Shown here piece after piece: positions 25,301 to 38,232 of a stretch of DNA of 64,000 nt. The translations under genes were made by a program, and so were the position numbers. Within the stretch, counting starts at the first letter, position 1, and each line of letters begins with the position of its first letter. The stretch is from Apostichopus japonicus. Its lineage: Eukaryota; Echinodermata; Holothuroidea; Aspidochirotida; Stichopodidae. Where the stretch lies: contig NC_092562.1 of the NCBI RefSeq assembly GCF_037975245.1, positions 28,221,554 to 28,285,553 of the forward strand, given 5' to 3'. The notes below the pieces were generated by a model, which saw only the letters and a list, made by a program, of their open reading frames with translations, ran no database searches and had not been told where the DNA came from.

Positions 25301-28300
25301 AATGTGGTAGATATGACGGGATTATGACATCAGTTGTTTATGGAATACCCATTCAATGAGTACTAAAAGAGTTTATGTGCTACAAGGGAGCACCTCACAT
25401 GACCCGCTATGTTTGATATGTTTTTATGCGCGTCACCTCTTTGACATAGTCGGTCCTGATTTATGTACATGCCGACCCCCCCCCCCCCCACCCAACAGAC
25501 AACGGATCCGTGCCGGTATAGAACCTCTAACCTACAATGTATGAATGTTATCAATATGCGACCTCATCAAGTCCGCACTGGAATTAAGATTGTAACAACT
25601 GACGTGGCAATTATTCAATCCAATAAAGTGAATTATTTGTCAGAAGTCTCAATACCCGAACGCAAACGACCAATCATGACAGCCTAACAAACCTAAGCGT
25701 TTAACGTCTGGAAGCTTAACGTCTGCATATCAGTTTGTGCGAGACACGTGTTTATTTGTGGATGAGTAAAGAATGTAAATTATAGGCTTATGTGGGTATA
25801 CTATGGTCTGTATATAGGTATAGCAATATCCATTCCTCAAGCCTAATAAACAGACACAGTATCTTGCAGACCTATACTTGTTGACATACATCGGTATATG
25901 TTCATCTAATGGTGATGAGTTACTCGTGTAAAAACACAGTTACGTATCGCATACAATAGATATTTGTGTATCATATCAAAGAGAAATCTGAAAATCGATC
26001 ATCAATTTATTCTTACAGTTAGCTTCACAACAAAAGGTAACCTTAGTTTTCGTTAAATTAATAAAAGCCTGAAGGCCCGCAATTGTCCAATTCTGTACAG
26101 TTTTTTCTTTACATTTCTTTTGAAGGAACGAAGCAGTTTTTGGACATAGAACCAGTTAGCCCATGATTATACGCACTGACCTATTCAGCCCTTAGTGTAC
26201 TATATAGTAGTCTATATCGCATAAGAATAACATGAACAGCTTGAAAACTGATATAATGAGAAATAACAAACTTTGAAAGTGTGAAGATAATATTGGCTCT
26301 TCAAACTTCTTCAAATCAAATTATAATTCTTTCTTTACTTTAACTTACATTTTCAGAAAAGCTTTTCAGCCGTATTGCTTAGGCCTATGGCGCCTACTTA
26401 TATAGCACGTGGCCAAACTTTATAGAACATTCGCAAGCTCCCTATATAATGCGCTGGCACAGTACGTAGAGAAATGTCCCGTATACATGTGTTATAATGT
26501 AAATAACCACAACTGCATACATGCGTCGTTATTTTCGTATGTCGTTGTCAATTAGTCTACAAGGCAGTTAACCTCACCGAAGGTAGACGATTCCATGCAA
26601 GCCTGGGTTTTTAATATTTTGCTACCTTGCATATTAATCCGGAGGGACTTTATTCCCAAACCGATGTATAGCGTGAGGCACTTCAGCCAACGGTTACAGG
26701 AAGCAACAAGAAAGGAAAATGATATCTGGCTAAAAATATACCGAGGATATTATGAAGCGAGGAACTAACCTATAGGAGTATCTGCTTTGCCAATATAGAT
26801 GTATATACAGATGTCTGTAACTCCACGAGGAATACCTTCTGAAACATTATGTGATTCATTTATTAGAGTGGTGTTTAATAATGAAACGTCGAATTACATC
26901 AATGCGCGCATTGAACTTCGTATGATATTACTCTACAAACCTTCGCGTGATCACTGTATGTATGCAAATCGAAATCTGCATTTGCGAGGTGAACATTGTA
27001 TACACTATAAACATATACGTTAATAATTGTAACAAATGTTCTGTTTAATGGTACAACTGACGGGTTCAATTTTATTACTACATAAATGTGGTACACGTAC
27101 ATGAAGAAAAGGTTCACTTTTTTATGGTATAAAATGCATGCTAATCGTATATATTTTGCAACTGCTTAAAATCAACGTTACTGCTCCTTCTTAACAACCA
27201 CATGTGATTTAACAAAAAAAACATGCAAATACAGGTGAGGTAAGCCAACTGTCTTTGTAATGCAAGCAGTACCACTATAATTATATAAGCCTTTCAGGGA
27301 ATTTTAAAATCCTTCTCAATTAATTAATCAAACTTACTGATGCGGTTAAATATTAGACATTACACTTTTCAGATATTTTAAGGTCATTTGCTATGTAAAT
27401 ACCCTTCCCTGTTCACTTCATATAGCGTATTGTCTTCTAATTATTTCATTTTAATTAATGTATAACTCTTATATTCCAATACACGTGTATACATATAGTG
27501 CGCCGTTCACTGTATTGCGTTTGCATATACGTTGGACGCAAGCGTCAAACATTTTTTTTCGATGCATTTGACTCAACCGCGAGGCTTAAAAGCACACATG
27601 CTAATATATGTATGTATTTTCTATACGCCTTTGCAGTTCTCACGCACTTTTTTTTAAAATAAATAACGGCTATGCCCTTGCGCAGGTTTTTTTCTTTCTT
27701 ACATTGTTCTGCCTTGTACCATTCAGATATAAAATTTAAAAAAATTAAAAAGTTGTTTTACCTCTATTTGCTCAAATAGTTACGAACGAAACACCGAGAG
27801 GTTGTTTCCACGAGAAAAGTGAAACAAAAAAATATTCACTATTATTATTATTATTATTAATTGTATTGTCGCATGACTGCAGTGTGTAAATGAAGCGAAA
27901 CTTGCAATTGCATGCATGCGTAACCTTGCTTCATATTGTACTGATCTCCTATTACCTGTTTTTAGTTTTCATACAGAGGTGCGTAGGAACACGCATGTAC
28001 ATATTCGAAAGTGCATTGAAATTGAATTACTATTTAACGTTTTACCTGTATATCCACCAAGGAACATAATCTGTTTCAAAATGTTAGGAAACTATGTCAG
28101 GCAAATACCAGCATGTTTACAAGTTAACCTTTTGTATATCAATATCAAAAGTGAAGATGGTATGTTCACATTCCATTTGGGCCTAGTTTAGAAATGATAT
28201 TAACCGATACGGTACTTCAGCAACAGTTTTATCTAATCTCAGAAAGATTGAGTTTTTTTGCTTTGAGCCCATTTGTCTCATCAATATCAAAAAGTTACAA

Positions 28301-28560
28301 ACATTACAATTAACACGTCACGGTTGATATTGATATATGTTAACACTTGAATATATAGTCCGCGCGCAAAGCGAAACTGCATGTACGGAAATTACTTCGT
28401 AGAATTACTGGTATCGATTTACTAGCATCAACGTTAAAGGGAAACTACATTGTACGTAATTGACAGTGCTTCAAACTCTATAATTTATTCTGAATCATGT
28501 TACCTGTGTCTATGTAGGTTTACACACGTTTTACCAAGACCCGTTGCCAGATTTCTGAGT
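22341..28560. other. No gene seen
   Basis: AT-rich sequence with poly-C and poly-G runs (near 22425, 22568, 23229, 25478) and a short TTA microsatellite (27841-27860). Open frames of 60-90 codons have biased AT composition and no domain I recognise. Confidence 0.4.
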
Positions 28561-28741
28561 TGAAGGGTGGGGGGAGGGGGGGGGGGGTGGAGAAGCAACA
28601 TTCGTGCCCTTTACTTTCTGAAGTTTGTGTACACTTGGTGGTGACAGCATGGGGAGATACTGTACATTAGTCTACTTGGGGTGGGGGTGGGGATGGGATG
28701 GGGAATCCCATGCCCCAGCATGGCTACCTCTTGTCTTGCCA

Positions 28742-29672
28742 AGCTAAAGAAGGCTAAAGAAAACTGGAGAAGACTGAACAAGATATAAGAAGACTTTAGA
28801 AGAGTAAAGAAGTCTTAAAAGACGAAAGAAGACGGAAGAAGACTGAAGAAGGCTAAAGAAGACTGATGAAGATTTTAGAAGACTCTAGAGGACTGAAGAA
28901 GACTGGAGAAGATATAAGAAGACTTTTGAAGACTTTAGAGGACTATAGGAGACTGGCAAAGACTGGAAAAGACTGAAGAAGATGGAAGAAGACTGATGAA
29001 GATTTTAGAAGACTGAAGAAGACTGAATAATATTGGAGATGACTGAAGAAGATATAGCAAGACTGGCGAAGACTGGCGAAGGACTGGAAAAGACTAAAGA
29101 AGACTGGAGAAGACTGAAGAAAACTGGAGAAGGCTAAAGAAGACGGAAGAAGATGGAAGAAGACTGATCAAGATTTTAGAAGACTCTAGAAGACTGAAGA
29201 AGAATGGAGAAGGCTGAAGAAAATATAAGAAGACTTTTGAAGACTTTAGAGGACTTTAGAAGACTGGCAAAGATTGGAAAAGACTGAAGAAGACGGGAGA
29301 AGATGGAAGAAGACTGATGAAGATTTTAGAAGACTGAAGAATACTGGAGAAGACTGAAGAAGATATAAGAAGACTGGCGAAGACTGGCGAAGACTGGAGA
29401 AGACTGAAGAAGACTGTGGAAGGCTAAAGAAGACGGAAGATGGAAGAAGACTGAAGAAGATTTTAGAAGACTGAAGAAGACTGAAGAATACTGGAGAATA
29501 CTGGCGAAGACTGGCGAAGACTGGCGAAGACTGAAGAAGACTGAAGAAGACTGGAGAAGGCTAAAGAAGATGGAAGAAGACTGATCAAGATTTTAGAAGA
29601 CTCTAGAAGACTGAAGAAGACTCTAGAAGACTGCAGAAGACTGGCGAAGACTGGAGAAGACTGGAGAAGACG
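28742..29672 (+). repeat. GAAGACT-type purine-rich minisatellite
   Basis: About 930 bp of variants of a 10-11 bp word (AGACTGAAGA, AGACTGGAGA, AGACTTTAGA). A higher-order unit is visible: GACTGATGAAGATTTTAGA or close variants recur about every 130-170 bp (near 28860, 28990, 29161, 29311, 29450, 29580). Almost all purine on the plus strand; every frame is broken by stops. Confidence 0.92.
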
Positions 29673-30902
29673 AAACGCAACTGTATAGAAGACACAAGTG
29701 TAATAAATTGCTCTAAAGGTAGTTATGTCCTAAAATTGAAAGTCAAATCCAACGGATATTTTGTGTATAAAATACGTGTTCTTCGAGATTCATTTGACTT
29801 TTACAAAATGCTGAAATATTTACAATGTTACCTTCCCCTCTGAGGGTTCAACAGCCCGACTCTGCTTTAGAATGCAGGAATATACGGTTGAATAGACAAT
29901 ACGTTTCATGTATTATTAAAATATAAACATTACGTGCGAAAGACATTCGATCGCGACATGTCTTTGTCAGTTCAAAGGACCAGTCGTCTCATATTTTCGG
30001 TATATAGGATACAGTTTCTTATTGTAGAACGAATTTAACATATAATGCAATGTTTCAGTAAAGGCATACATCAAACGAAAACAAAATAAAAGCAGAAACC
30101 CTCATAAAGATGGGTGTACTGTTATGTGAACTTAAGTATATGTCCCAGTGCTTCAAATATGTGAAAATAAACTTCCAGGAAAATAGGGATTATAGGTGAA
30201 GATTAATGACGTCTAGACAGGAATAAGCGGCTAGTTTTGGATCAGGTATTTTCCCTGCAGGTGTTATCGTAAAAATACCGAATACATGACAATAACATAA
30301 TCCAGGCATATATAATATCAAGGTTAACAGGTTAAAGTGCATTCACATAAACATACACCATTTGTGATGAAAGCCATATAGGCTTAGATCTAGCTTGAGA
30401 GCATTTGTAAAACTTATTGCGTGACATATAATCACAAGATAAAATGTAGGCGGTAAAGATTATTTCTGATTAAGCTGTTCCAGTTTGGAATTCCTTCCTT
30501 TAGTTAGTTATGTCACGAAAAATCACCAAACATATGTTCCTAATAGTATTGCTAGTGATCGCTTGGGTTAACATGATTGTATATTACTACTATACTGATG
30601 TAAGAGGGTGTCTGGGCGATTAATTCATCCGGGTAGGATACATCTTTAATGAACTTTTTTAGACAAACAAAAATGCATATTTTGATCCAAGCAATAATCG
30701 GTAAATGTTTGATTAATTACTGCAAACAGCCCAGGTCTGCTTTGATATTAACACATGTGTAAGATATTCTAAGGATACTTTTATCTTATATTTAGAAACA
30801 CACACACAAGCACAAAAGAAATCCAGAATGCAAAAATGCATTGTGGTTTCGATGATGTAACACGAGCAGTTTTCTTCATGAGTCTGATGAAATGTATAAG
30901 GG
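29673..30902. other. No gene seen
   Basis: AT-rich sequence without recognisable motifs. Confidence 0.4.
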
Positions 30903-31250
30903 TTTCACGATTTGACCTATGATGACCCCAAATGACCTTTGACCTCCACAAAAAACAATAGGTCTTTTTAACGCAATGTGGTACTTCTACACACTAAATT
31001 AGAGGTAGGTCCAAGCTTCCAATATCGAGATATCGTGATTACAATGTTTTCACAATTTGACCCCTTGTGACCCTAAATGACCTTTGCCCTCCACCAAAAA
31101 CAATATACTTCTTTTACACAATGTGGTACTTCTACACATCAAATATGGGGTCTGCCCATGATATCCCTTCTTGAGATATCATGTTTACGATGTTTTCACA
31201 ATTTGACCCATGGTGACCCCAAATGACCTTTGACCTCCACCAAAACAATA
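30903..31250 (+). repeat. 145-bp tandem array with nuclear-receptor DR1 motifs
   Basis: Three units containing GACCCCAAATGACCTTTGAC, CCTCCACCAAAA, CAATGTGGTACTTCTACAC and TGTTTTCACAATTTGACC. TGACCTTTGACCT, the reverse complement of a perfect DR1 (AGGTCAAAGGTCA), lies at 30933-30945 and 31224-31236. The middle unit has TGACCTTTGCCCT at 31078-31090. Spacing is 145 and 146 bp. Confidence 0.85.
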
Positions 31251-32774
31251 GACTTAAAACAAAGAAGGGGGATTTCAGTCTTCTACTCAGAGTAAATTCT
31301 CACAAATTTAGCTATCATAGATTGGAAAAAAGGCGCTCTCGCTTAGAGCTAAATTGATATGAAACCACTCTCTGATTAGAGTGACTTTTACTACTCTAAA
31401 GAATGATTCTTTTTGACACTTTCAAAAGAGTGAGTTCTAACTCTTTGGAATAAATAAAATTGATATTGTTTCTTAAGTCAAAACGCATGGTTCAAGTAGA
31501 CGCAACCCTTCTGAAAGTAAAGTTGACCAATTCCATATATTATGAACATGCACGTATAGAAAGAAGCAATGGTTCTTTCCCGCTTCGATGGATAAAGATA
31601 TCAAACAGGACAAGTTTGTTTGTTCTGCGAAAGAGCAAACGTCTCATGAAATGCTACATTTATATATCAGCTAGCTAAGCAACATTTATATATAAAAAAA
31701 ATTCAACATGTACTTATATTTGTACGTTTTGAGCAAGTCTCAACTATGTAGTCACATTATTGTCTATTACTTGTATGTACTAAGATTTTTAATTGTCTTT
31801 AATATAGTTATCTCCTTAGTATACTCTAGGCAAAGAGAATTTTCAGCAATACTGCAGTACTTTACCTCTTATTTCGTTGTTAGAAGATGCAATAACGGCC
31901 TAAAGGATAAATGCTAACTCATGGCATTTTATAAATTCGAATAACGCAACGAAACCGTTTCCTGTTAGCTTCATGTCAACAAAGCGAGCATCATTGGTTA
32001 ACATTCAATGCCAATTTGCACATTTGTTAAATTTGTCCTCCAGACGCTTTACTTGATGAGCCTCAGATGTTTAAAGGGGACCACTTCTCAAAACTTGAAA
32101 TTGGTTAAAGGAATATTACCGGAACTGAAGGGAACGGAATTTTAACAGTCGACGATATATTAAAAATAGTTTTGTGTCACATCATGTCACCCTTGAATTA
32201 TTAATCTGATTTAATAAAGAGAACCTAAGACGTGTTACTCCTGAACTATACAGAAACATACTCTGCGCTAATCGAATATTAAAGTTAGCGCAAACATCCC
32301 CGTCGCTAATAATGGTCTCTGTGATAGAGATTCCAAACTCTACCCGGTTTAGACATTTACGAGCAACGAACTTATCTATCTCCTCACAACAACTGAAGAC
32401 GCAAAATACGGAAGGGCCGGTTGTATACCGACGCCGAACGCATATTTTGACAGCTCTATAGAGTACACAGCGTTAGAAACTTTGGGTGGCAGAATGATGA
32501 GGAGGAAGGTTGGCCGGAGATGACCGGAGGTGACCGGTTAACAGACTGAGGCCAGTACTGTCAAATGTTATTGTGTCACTGTATAGACACGGAAGAGCGA
32601 ATGTACTGTTGTTGTGTGGAGACAGGTAAGTGAATAGTAAAGTTAATATAACTTTGCATGAACAACATCCCCAGACATCGAAGGAAAATATTATTCCTAT
32701 TGGGGAGATATCACTGGTGTGGTAATCCTTCACTCGCTGGAGCTGAAGCAATGACTTGGTCAAGTCTAAATATC
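31251..32774. other. No gene seen
   Basis: Contains GAGTGA/CACTCT-rich repeat-like sequence (31330-31450). Similar phrasing recurs at 34365-34520, which suggests another dispersed repeat. No supported gene. Confidence 0.35.
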
Positions 32775-33020
32775 GAGCCTCATTTGCTACAATTTCTTAT
32801 GCTTTTTTTTTAAAATTATCTATATTTCTTTCAATTTTGTTCCTTCTGTAATAGAGATGAGCTTATTGCAAATGCATACTCTAAGATAAAGAAGTTCAGT
32901 AGCCTCATGTGCTACAATTTCTTATGCTTTTGTTAAAGTTTCTATATTTCTTTCAATTTTGTTCCTTCTGTAATAGAGATGAGCTTATTGCAATTACAGA
33001 CGCTGAGATAACGAAGTTCT
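32775..33020 (+). repeat. 125-bp tandem duplication containing a splice-acceptor-like boundary
   Basis: GCTACAATTTCTTATGCTTTT ... CTTTCAATTTTGTTCC then TTCTGTAATAGAGATGAGC appears at 32786 and again at 32911. Each copy has a pyrimidine tract and TAG followed by GATGAGCTTATTGCA. The second continues as an open frame to about 33115. I cannot assign a protein, so exon status is only a possibility. Confidence 0.7.
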
Positions 33021-33596
33021 CAACATTCCCCAATGATGACACTGGTTGCACGTGTCAACAGCTGCTAGCACAGTATCTTGGAAATATGAAGAGAAAAACA
33101 GAGTTTCATTTTATATAATAACGGGCCAAAAAATTGTGGGTCGGCAAAAATATTTGCTTTATAATTGTTGGTCTATTTTATTTTCGTTGGCAGGTAACAC
33201 GTGAGAATCGCGACCTACTTTCTGATTGCGTCATTGTGACAATATTGTCAGAGCCGCCTTCACGTTGACAATGCATCTCGGCAAATACAGTGGTGCTCAA
33301 ATCACCACCGAAGTGTCTTTTAATTTCACGCGTAAAACAATGAGATCTTCTCAGTACGTGGTGTCCCATACACAGTAATTCCGTGGATGCATATACCCCT
33401 GGAAAAGGACAGTCCTTATCTACACATGTGAATCACTGCATGCATGAATTGCAAAAAATAAAACCAAAAGACAAAAAAAGATACTTATGATGTCGTTTTG
33501 CCAAGAAATAATTTCATTCTGAAACTCCTCTACATGCATGTTTGCCTCCACTTAAAGTGTGGTTGGTTATGATTCAATACCGTATAATAGTGAGTT
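33021..33596. other. No gene seen
   Basis: AT-rich; no motif-bearing frame apart from the tail of the frame described for the 32775 duplication. Confidence 0.35.
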
Positions 33597-34304
33597 GACG
33601 TCTATGGTAGGCCACACGGGAAATAATTGCTGATTAAATGTCCGTACGAATTAAAATTATTATAGGTATTAATTCTATTTAATACCGGTATTAATTTTCA
33701 GCCAATCACCATGCAGCTTCATATGCCGGTATTAAATATAATTAATACCGGCATTAAATATAATTAATACCGGCATTAAATAGAATTAATACCGGCATTA
33801 AATAGTATTAATACTGGCATTAAATAGAATCAATACTGGCATTAAATAGACCATCTTTGTTTAGTTAGCACTGCTATTTCAGTTGCGCTTTGGTATAATA
33901 TGCAATATTATTGACAAGCTTCCTTACATGTTTCCAGCTCTTGCGCCAGGCGCGAAACTTGCCCAGTTAGTTCATCCATCTTCATTCAGGAGTCTTCCAA
34001 ACTTTTCATAGCGTAATGCTCTTCGAAGATTAACAAAACGGTTCAAAGCATTGCGAACTGGTGAAACATCGGATTGGGAACATTTGTCAATATCCTACAA
34101 GTATCTTTCGCTTCTCGACGCAAATCAGAGCATAACAGCTTCAAAATTCGCTGATGTGATTGGTCTATTTAATGCCGGTATATTAATTCTATTTAATGCC
34201 GGTATTAATTCTATTTAACGCCGGTATTAAATATAATTAATACCGGTAATAATTTTAATTCGTATGGAAAGCAATTATTTCCCGTATGGCCTACCATAGA
34301 CGTC
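33597..34304. mobile_element. Foldback (long inverted repeat) element, about 708 bp
   Basis: The left end GACGTCTATGGTAGGCC and the phrases after it (GGGAAATAATTGCT, then ACGAATTAAAATTATTA) return in reverse complement at the right end (34245-34304). Inside each arm is a tandem run of AATACCGGCATTAAATA and its complement. The middle (33860-34170) is unique sequence of higher GC. The whole could form one large hairpin. No transposase frame; target duplication not clear. Confidence 0.8.
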
Positions 34305-36340
34305 AGTCGTTATCCATTCATGAAAGGGGAGCATGTAGCCTACGAAGTCTCGCCCTTAAGTTCAAAGAGTGGGAATTCACACTTTAGAGCAGTGAAATTT
34401 ACTCATATCAAAGAATGACTTTACGTCAAGTTATGCTATGAAACAGAGAGAGTACTTTAACTCTATCAGATTTTAAAGGGTGTTGAAGATTGAAATCACT
34501 CCTTGAGAGAATGATCATCTCGGACACTAAACGAGTGGATTCCGAATTCATTGGAAATTATATTGCATTGTTTCAATCTGTTGTTAATCATTCCTTGATG
34601 GTAGGTATCAACATCATTGAGAACATTCTATGCAAATAACCCTAGTCCTATGGGATGTGAATCATCATGGAACTTTAGAAGGTATCAAGCATTCATTCTC
34701 GAAAAAAAACCCGATAAAACTATTAGTGTTCTTGTATACTTCCGGATTAAAACACATTCCCCTTTAAAATATGTGATGATTAATCGGAACGCTCCTTTAA
34801 CGCAAAGACGATATTATAAATATCTATGCATGCACCTTACTGTAATAACCGTTCTGAAGTGTGTAAGAGGCGTATAGGAATAGAGCGCACACTTGCCACT
34901 GAACATCACGTATTGAAGTATATACTGCAGGTAATATATTTTACTGCAAAGAGTAACATGTATGTACGTTTGATGTCTTAGCCGTATTTTATAACGTCAC
35001 TACGTATAGAATTTCCGCCGCGTATTTAATTACATTTTACCTAGTTTCTGTTTTCATCCTTTTGCGCGTTCCATATAAGTTTGTATATATTTGACACGCG
35101 GCGTTTTTCATCGGCTAGCCTCAATATATATTAAGATTCCTGAGAGTGAGGTATGATTTGGCTCCCAGCACACGGAAGATAATCAAATAAGCGATCATAA
35201 TTGTGTCACCGCTGACTTTCAATACTTCAAAATATTGCTTTGCTAGACTATTTGACGTGATTTTTGGTCAGGGATTCCAGATTTATCGTTCATGTGTATA
35301 AGGCTACATCTTTTATAAAATTAATATTTGTTGTTGATATTCTTGGCACGCGATTATTTTGTGAATGAGAGAAAGAAAAAATGAAATAAAAAAAAACTAA
35401 TCAGATATGAAAGATGTATGGGAGATTTTTATACAGTGATGCATTGGTATGAATTGTACAGTATACACACTTATAGAGAAAGATACATACAGTAAACATA
35501 TGATTAAAATATGTTCACTGCTCTATAGCACAGGGTTGTTTACGCGCATGCGCTGATTTGCATAACGAGCTCTAGGCTATATTACATTGTGTCTAATATT
35601 ATTCGCACAAATCTTCTAATCCAGTATACTAGATCAGTGCATTGTTATGTAAATAAAAATAGCGATTCCTATAAAGTTACTTAAATTTGATAGGCATTGA
35701 GTGCTTCAAGCGTCATGTATAGTCATCAATTTCATTGAGCCAAATTGCTGGATATTCCGATGACAGTAACTTACATACTTCAACTTAGACAATGATTTTA
35801 CTGCCAAACTGAACGCAAATAAAAACGCGATTCATTATAATTTGTCACATTTCAAAATCATCAAAGTGTCATCAGAAGAGTTATTATTATTAGACCGAAA
35901 AGTTGAAGGAAACATTTTCGACCTTTCAGATAGGCCTATTTATTTTCTTCTCCTTCGAAGTTTGAAAAGCCTGGATATTTCGTCCAGACAATACTTTTTG
36001 TTTTTAAATCTGTCATGCCGAACACCACATGTTTTACCCCGGGAACTAATTCCTCTAAAGCCACATACAAAAGCAGGAGAAGGGCGAAGCTATAGGGAAA
36101 TGGATAATATATATAAATAGTAACCAACCGGGAAATAATTTATATGAATAAAAGATTTGATCCCCTTCGCTTTTACGGAAATTCCCAGCTTTACTAACAG
36201 CTTTATAAGTTGTTCTTCTCTCCATCCCTTGTCTTCTAATCCCATTACATCTATCTCTCTGTGTTCACCATGCTCATTAACCTGTCTGTATTCTGTGTGC
36301 GTTATTGTCCATTCTGTTACTGTTACTTGTCATTTAGCCT
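34305..36340. other. No gene seen
   Basis: AT-rich intergenic or intronic sequence; open frames short and without motifs. Confidence 0.4.
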
Positions 36341-36450
36341 CTGAAGGAGATCCTGCTAGGATCGAAACGTTAGGCCAACTTACTTTTACACATTCTCTTA
36401 TACAGGCTATCTAGTGGATAAGCAGTTTGCTAACAGCTTCATTTTATTTT
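36341..36450 (+). repeat. Dispersed repeat, copy 2 (possible retroelement 3' end)
   Basis: High identity to 17139-17265 from GATCCTGCTAGGATCGAAAC through GTGGATAAGCAGTTTGCTAA. About 10 bp are missing in the CATTCTC...CAGGC interval relative to copy 1. Confidence 0.55.
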
Positions 36451-37285
36451 GATTTTTAGCTTTATAAGTGCTCAGATTTAATAACAGCTTAAAAACCATC
36501 ACTTAACATTTACAGTCATGTTCAAATGGTAGCCTATTTTACAAGAAAGATAAAAGATGTTTCTTACCTTCTTCCTCAACAGGACTATACGGATAACGTC
36601 TTTACAAAAGTATTGATGTGTATACAGTGGTGCTTTCTTTACGCAATAATGTTTGACACGTCATGACTTCACATTAAATGCACTAAGAGATGTCTATAAA
36701 TTCCGCTTTAAAATTCCATTGACGATAACGTCACAGTAATGTACAGAAGTGATTCCATATGTGTTTCCAGCTATATCAAAGTCATGAAAGTGTTGTTTGC
36801 TTCTGTCACTTTAATATTTTTAGAAAAATGGCCCCAAAAAGAGAAAGAAAATGACCTAAGATCCAATCACATGCATTGACCAATAAGCAACGACGTTTTG
36901 TAGACCGCTCAGGCTATTCAAATAAAACTAGGTTAAAATTCCCAAATTTCATGTAATGAGGTCATTTTCTGCTGAATATGTATAAGCGTCCCCTTATCTC
37001 GAAGTTGTTGGCTCACATAACGTTAAATCAAAACCGGTAATCAAGCTCATTCTCTTCGATTTAATCAAATCAATCAGTTCTTCTCTGCTTGCTTGCAAAA
37101 AATGCCTTAAATCTAGAACAACACTTATTTTACATAATTGCATTAATTAAATATACGGATCGTGTTAACACGGCAGGGGGTGATCCTTTCATGCTTCGGC
37201 TAAATCCAGTCCAAGAGCCGCAACCTTATACTGTTTTAAATTAACAGCGCTGATTTTGTTTTTGTCCTATATAACAAATAGAATC
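36451..37285. other. No gene seen
   Basis: AT-rich sequence without recognisable motifs. Confidence 0.35.
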
Positions 37286-37516
37286 AACAGAATGACTTAT
37301 TCTGCCCTTGTTTGGCAACAGTCTCCAATGGTGATAGCAATAATTAACCTGTGTCTGATGGTTTTAAAAGTACCGTATATTCCAACCATGCAGGTATCAT
37401 GTGGAGGCGATCGGTTCAGTTTACCAGACCCTATACCTCCAAACGAGACAGAGGAATTACAACCGCTTCACCGAATGGGATTAACTTCTGATCTGTTCGT
37501 TAAATCCACGAAGTAA
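37286..37516 (+). CDS. Unidentified small frame with a membrane-anchor-like segment
   Basis: Frame from ATG at about 37292 to TAA at 37514-37516, about 74 codons. It starts MTYSALVWQQSPMV, then a hydrophobic stretch (IAIINLCLMVL), then a polar part with one sequon (NET) and little AT bias compared with its surroundings. A short cytosolic end, one helix and a glycosylatable region resemble the anchor exons of the two sialyltransferases, but there is no sequence similarity that proves it. CAG|GTATCA inside the frame could be a donor. It may equally be chance. I do not recognise it. Confidence 0.2.
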   Translation, partial: NRMTYSALVWQQSPMVIAIINLCLMVLKVPYIPTMQVSCGGDRFSLPDPIPPNETEELQPLHRMGLTSDLFVKSTK

Positions 37517-38172
37517 TAAGTATAGGCTCTATCTTTGTACTACTGCTATAGTCCGTGTACACATCATATAGATATATAGATATATATCACAAGGTTTACA
37601 CAACTGTGTATATTATACACTGTCGCAGAAGGGTCAATTTACCTCAGCTTAACGTCAACAAACGCATTCATACTCGCTACATGTGATCGGAAATTATCCA
37701 TAACCGCGGAAATTCACACAAATCTTTGGATACTCACAAATACGGTATTATAGCAACAGACATGGCACATAGTAGCAATTATCAGCATATATATAGTGAG
37801 CACAGGATATGTACCAATGAATCTAAAAAAAAAACAAGGTGATAAATTCCTTTGTACTTTCATATGAAGGGCATGAAAAAAAAATCGATATTTCTAAAGA
37901 ACATGTTGGAATGAGGCAGGTGGTGTGTGTGTGCTAACGGTGTATTGCACAGTATTCACATATAGCCTATATGAGATTCGTGAACCATTGTCGCTAACGT
38001 CATAACTGCGCAAGCAGTGTCCGAACTGACCGGAAATCCCCCACCCCCACCCCACTCTCCTGCTTCAAAATGATGTTTGTCCAATCAAATCAACATTCAC
38101 AATGAGAATGGAAATATAATTGTTCGATATTTCATTTCGATATGGATGATCTGAAGTAGACACACAACAAGG

Positions 38173-38232
<60 letters not shown>

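Noticed and set aside
28742-29672. Possible CRISPR array
   Set aside because: Units are contiguous 10-11 bp words without unique spacers, and the genome is eukaryotic.
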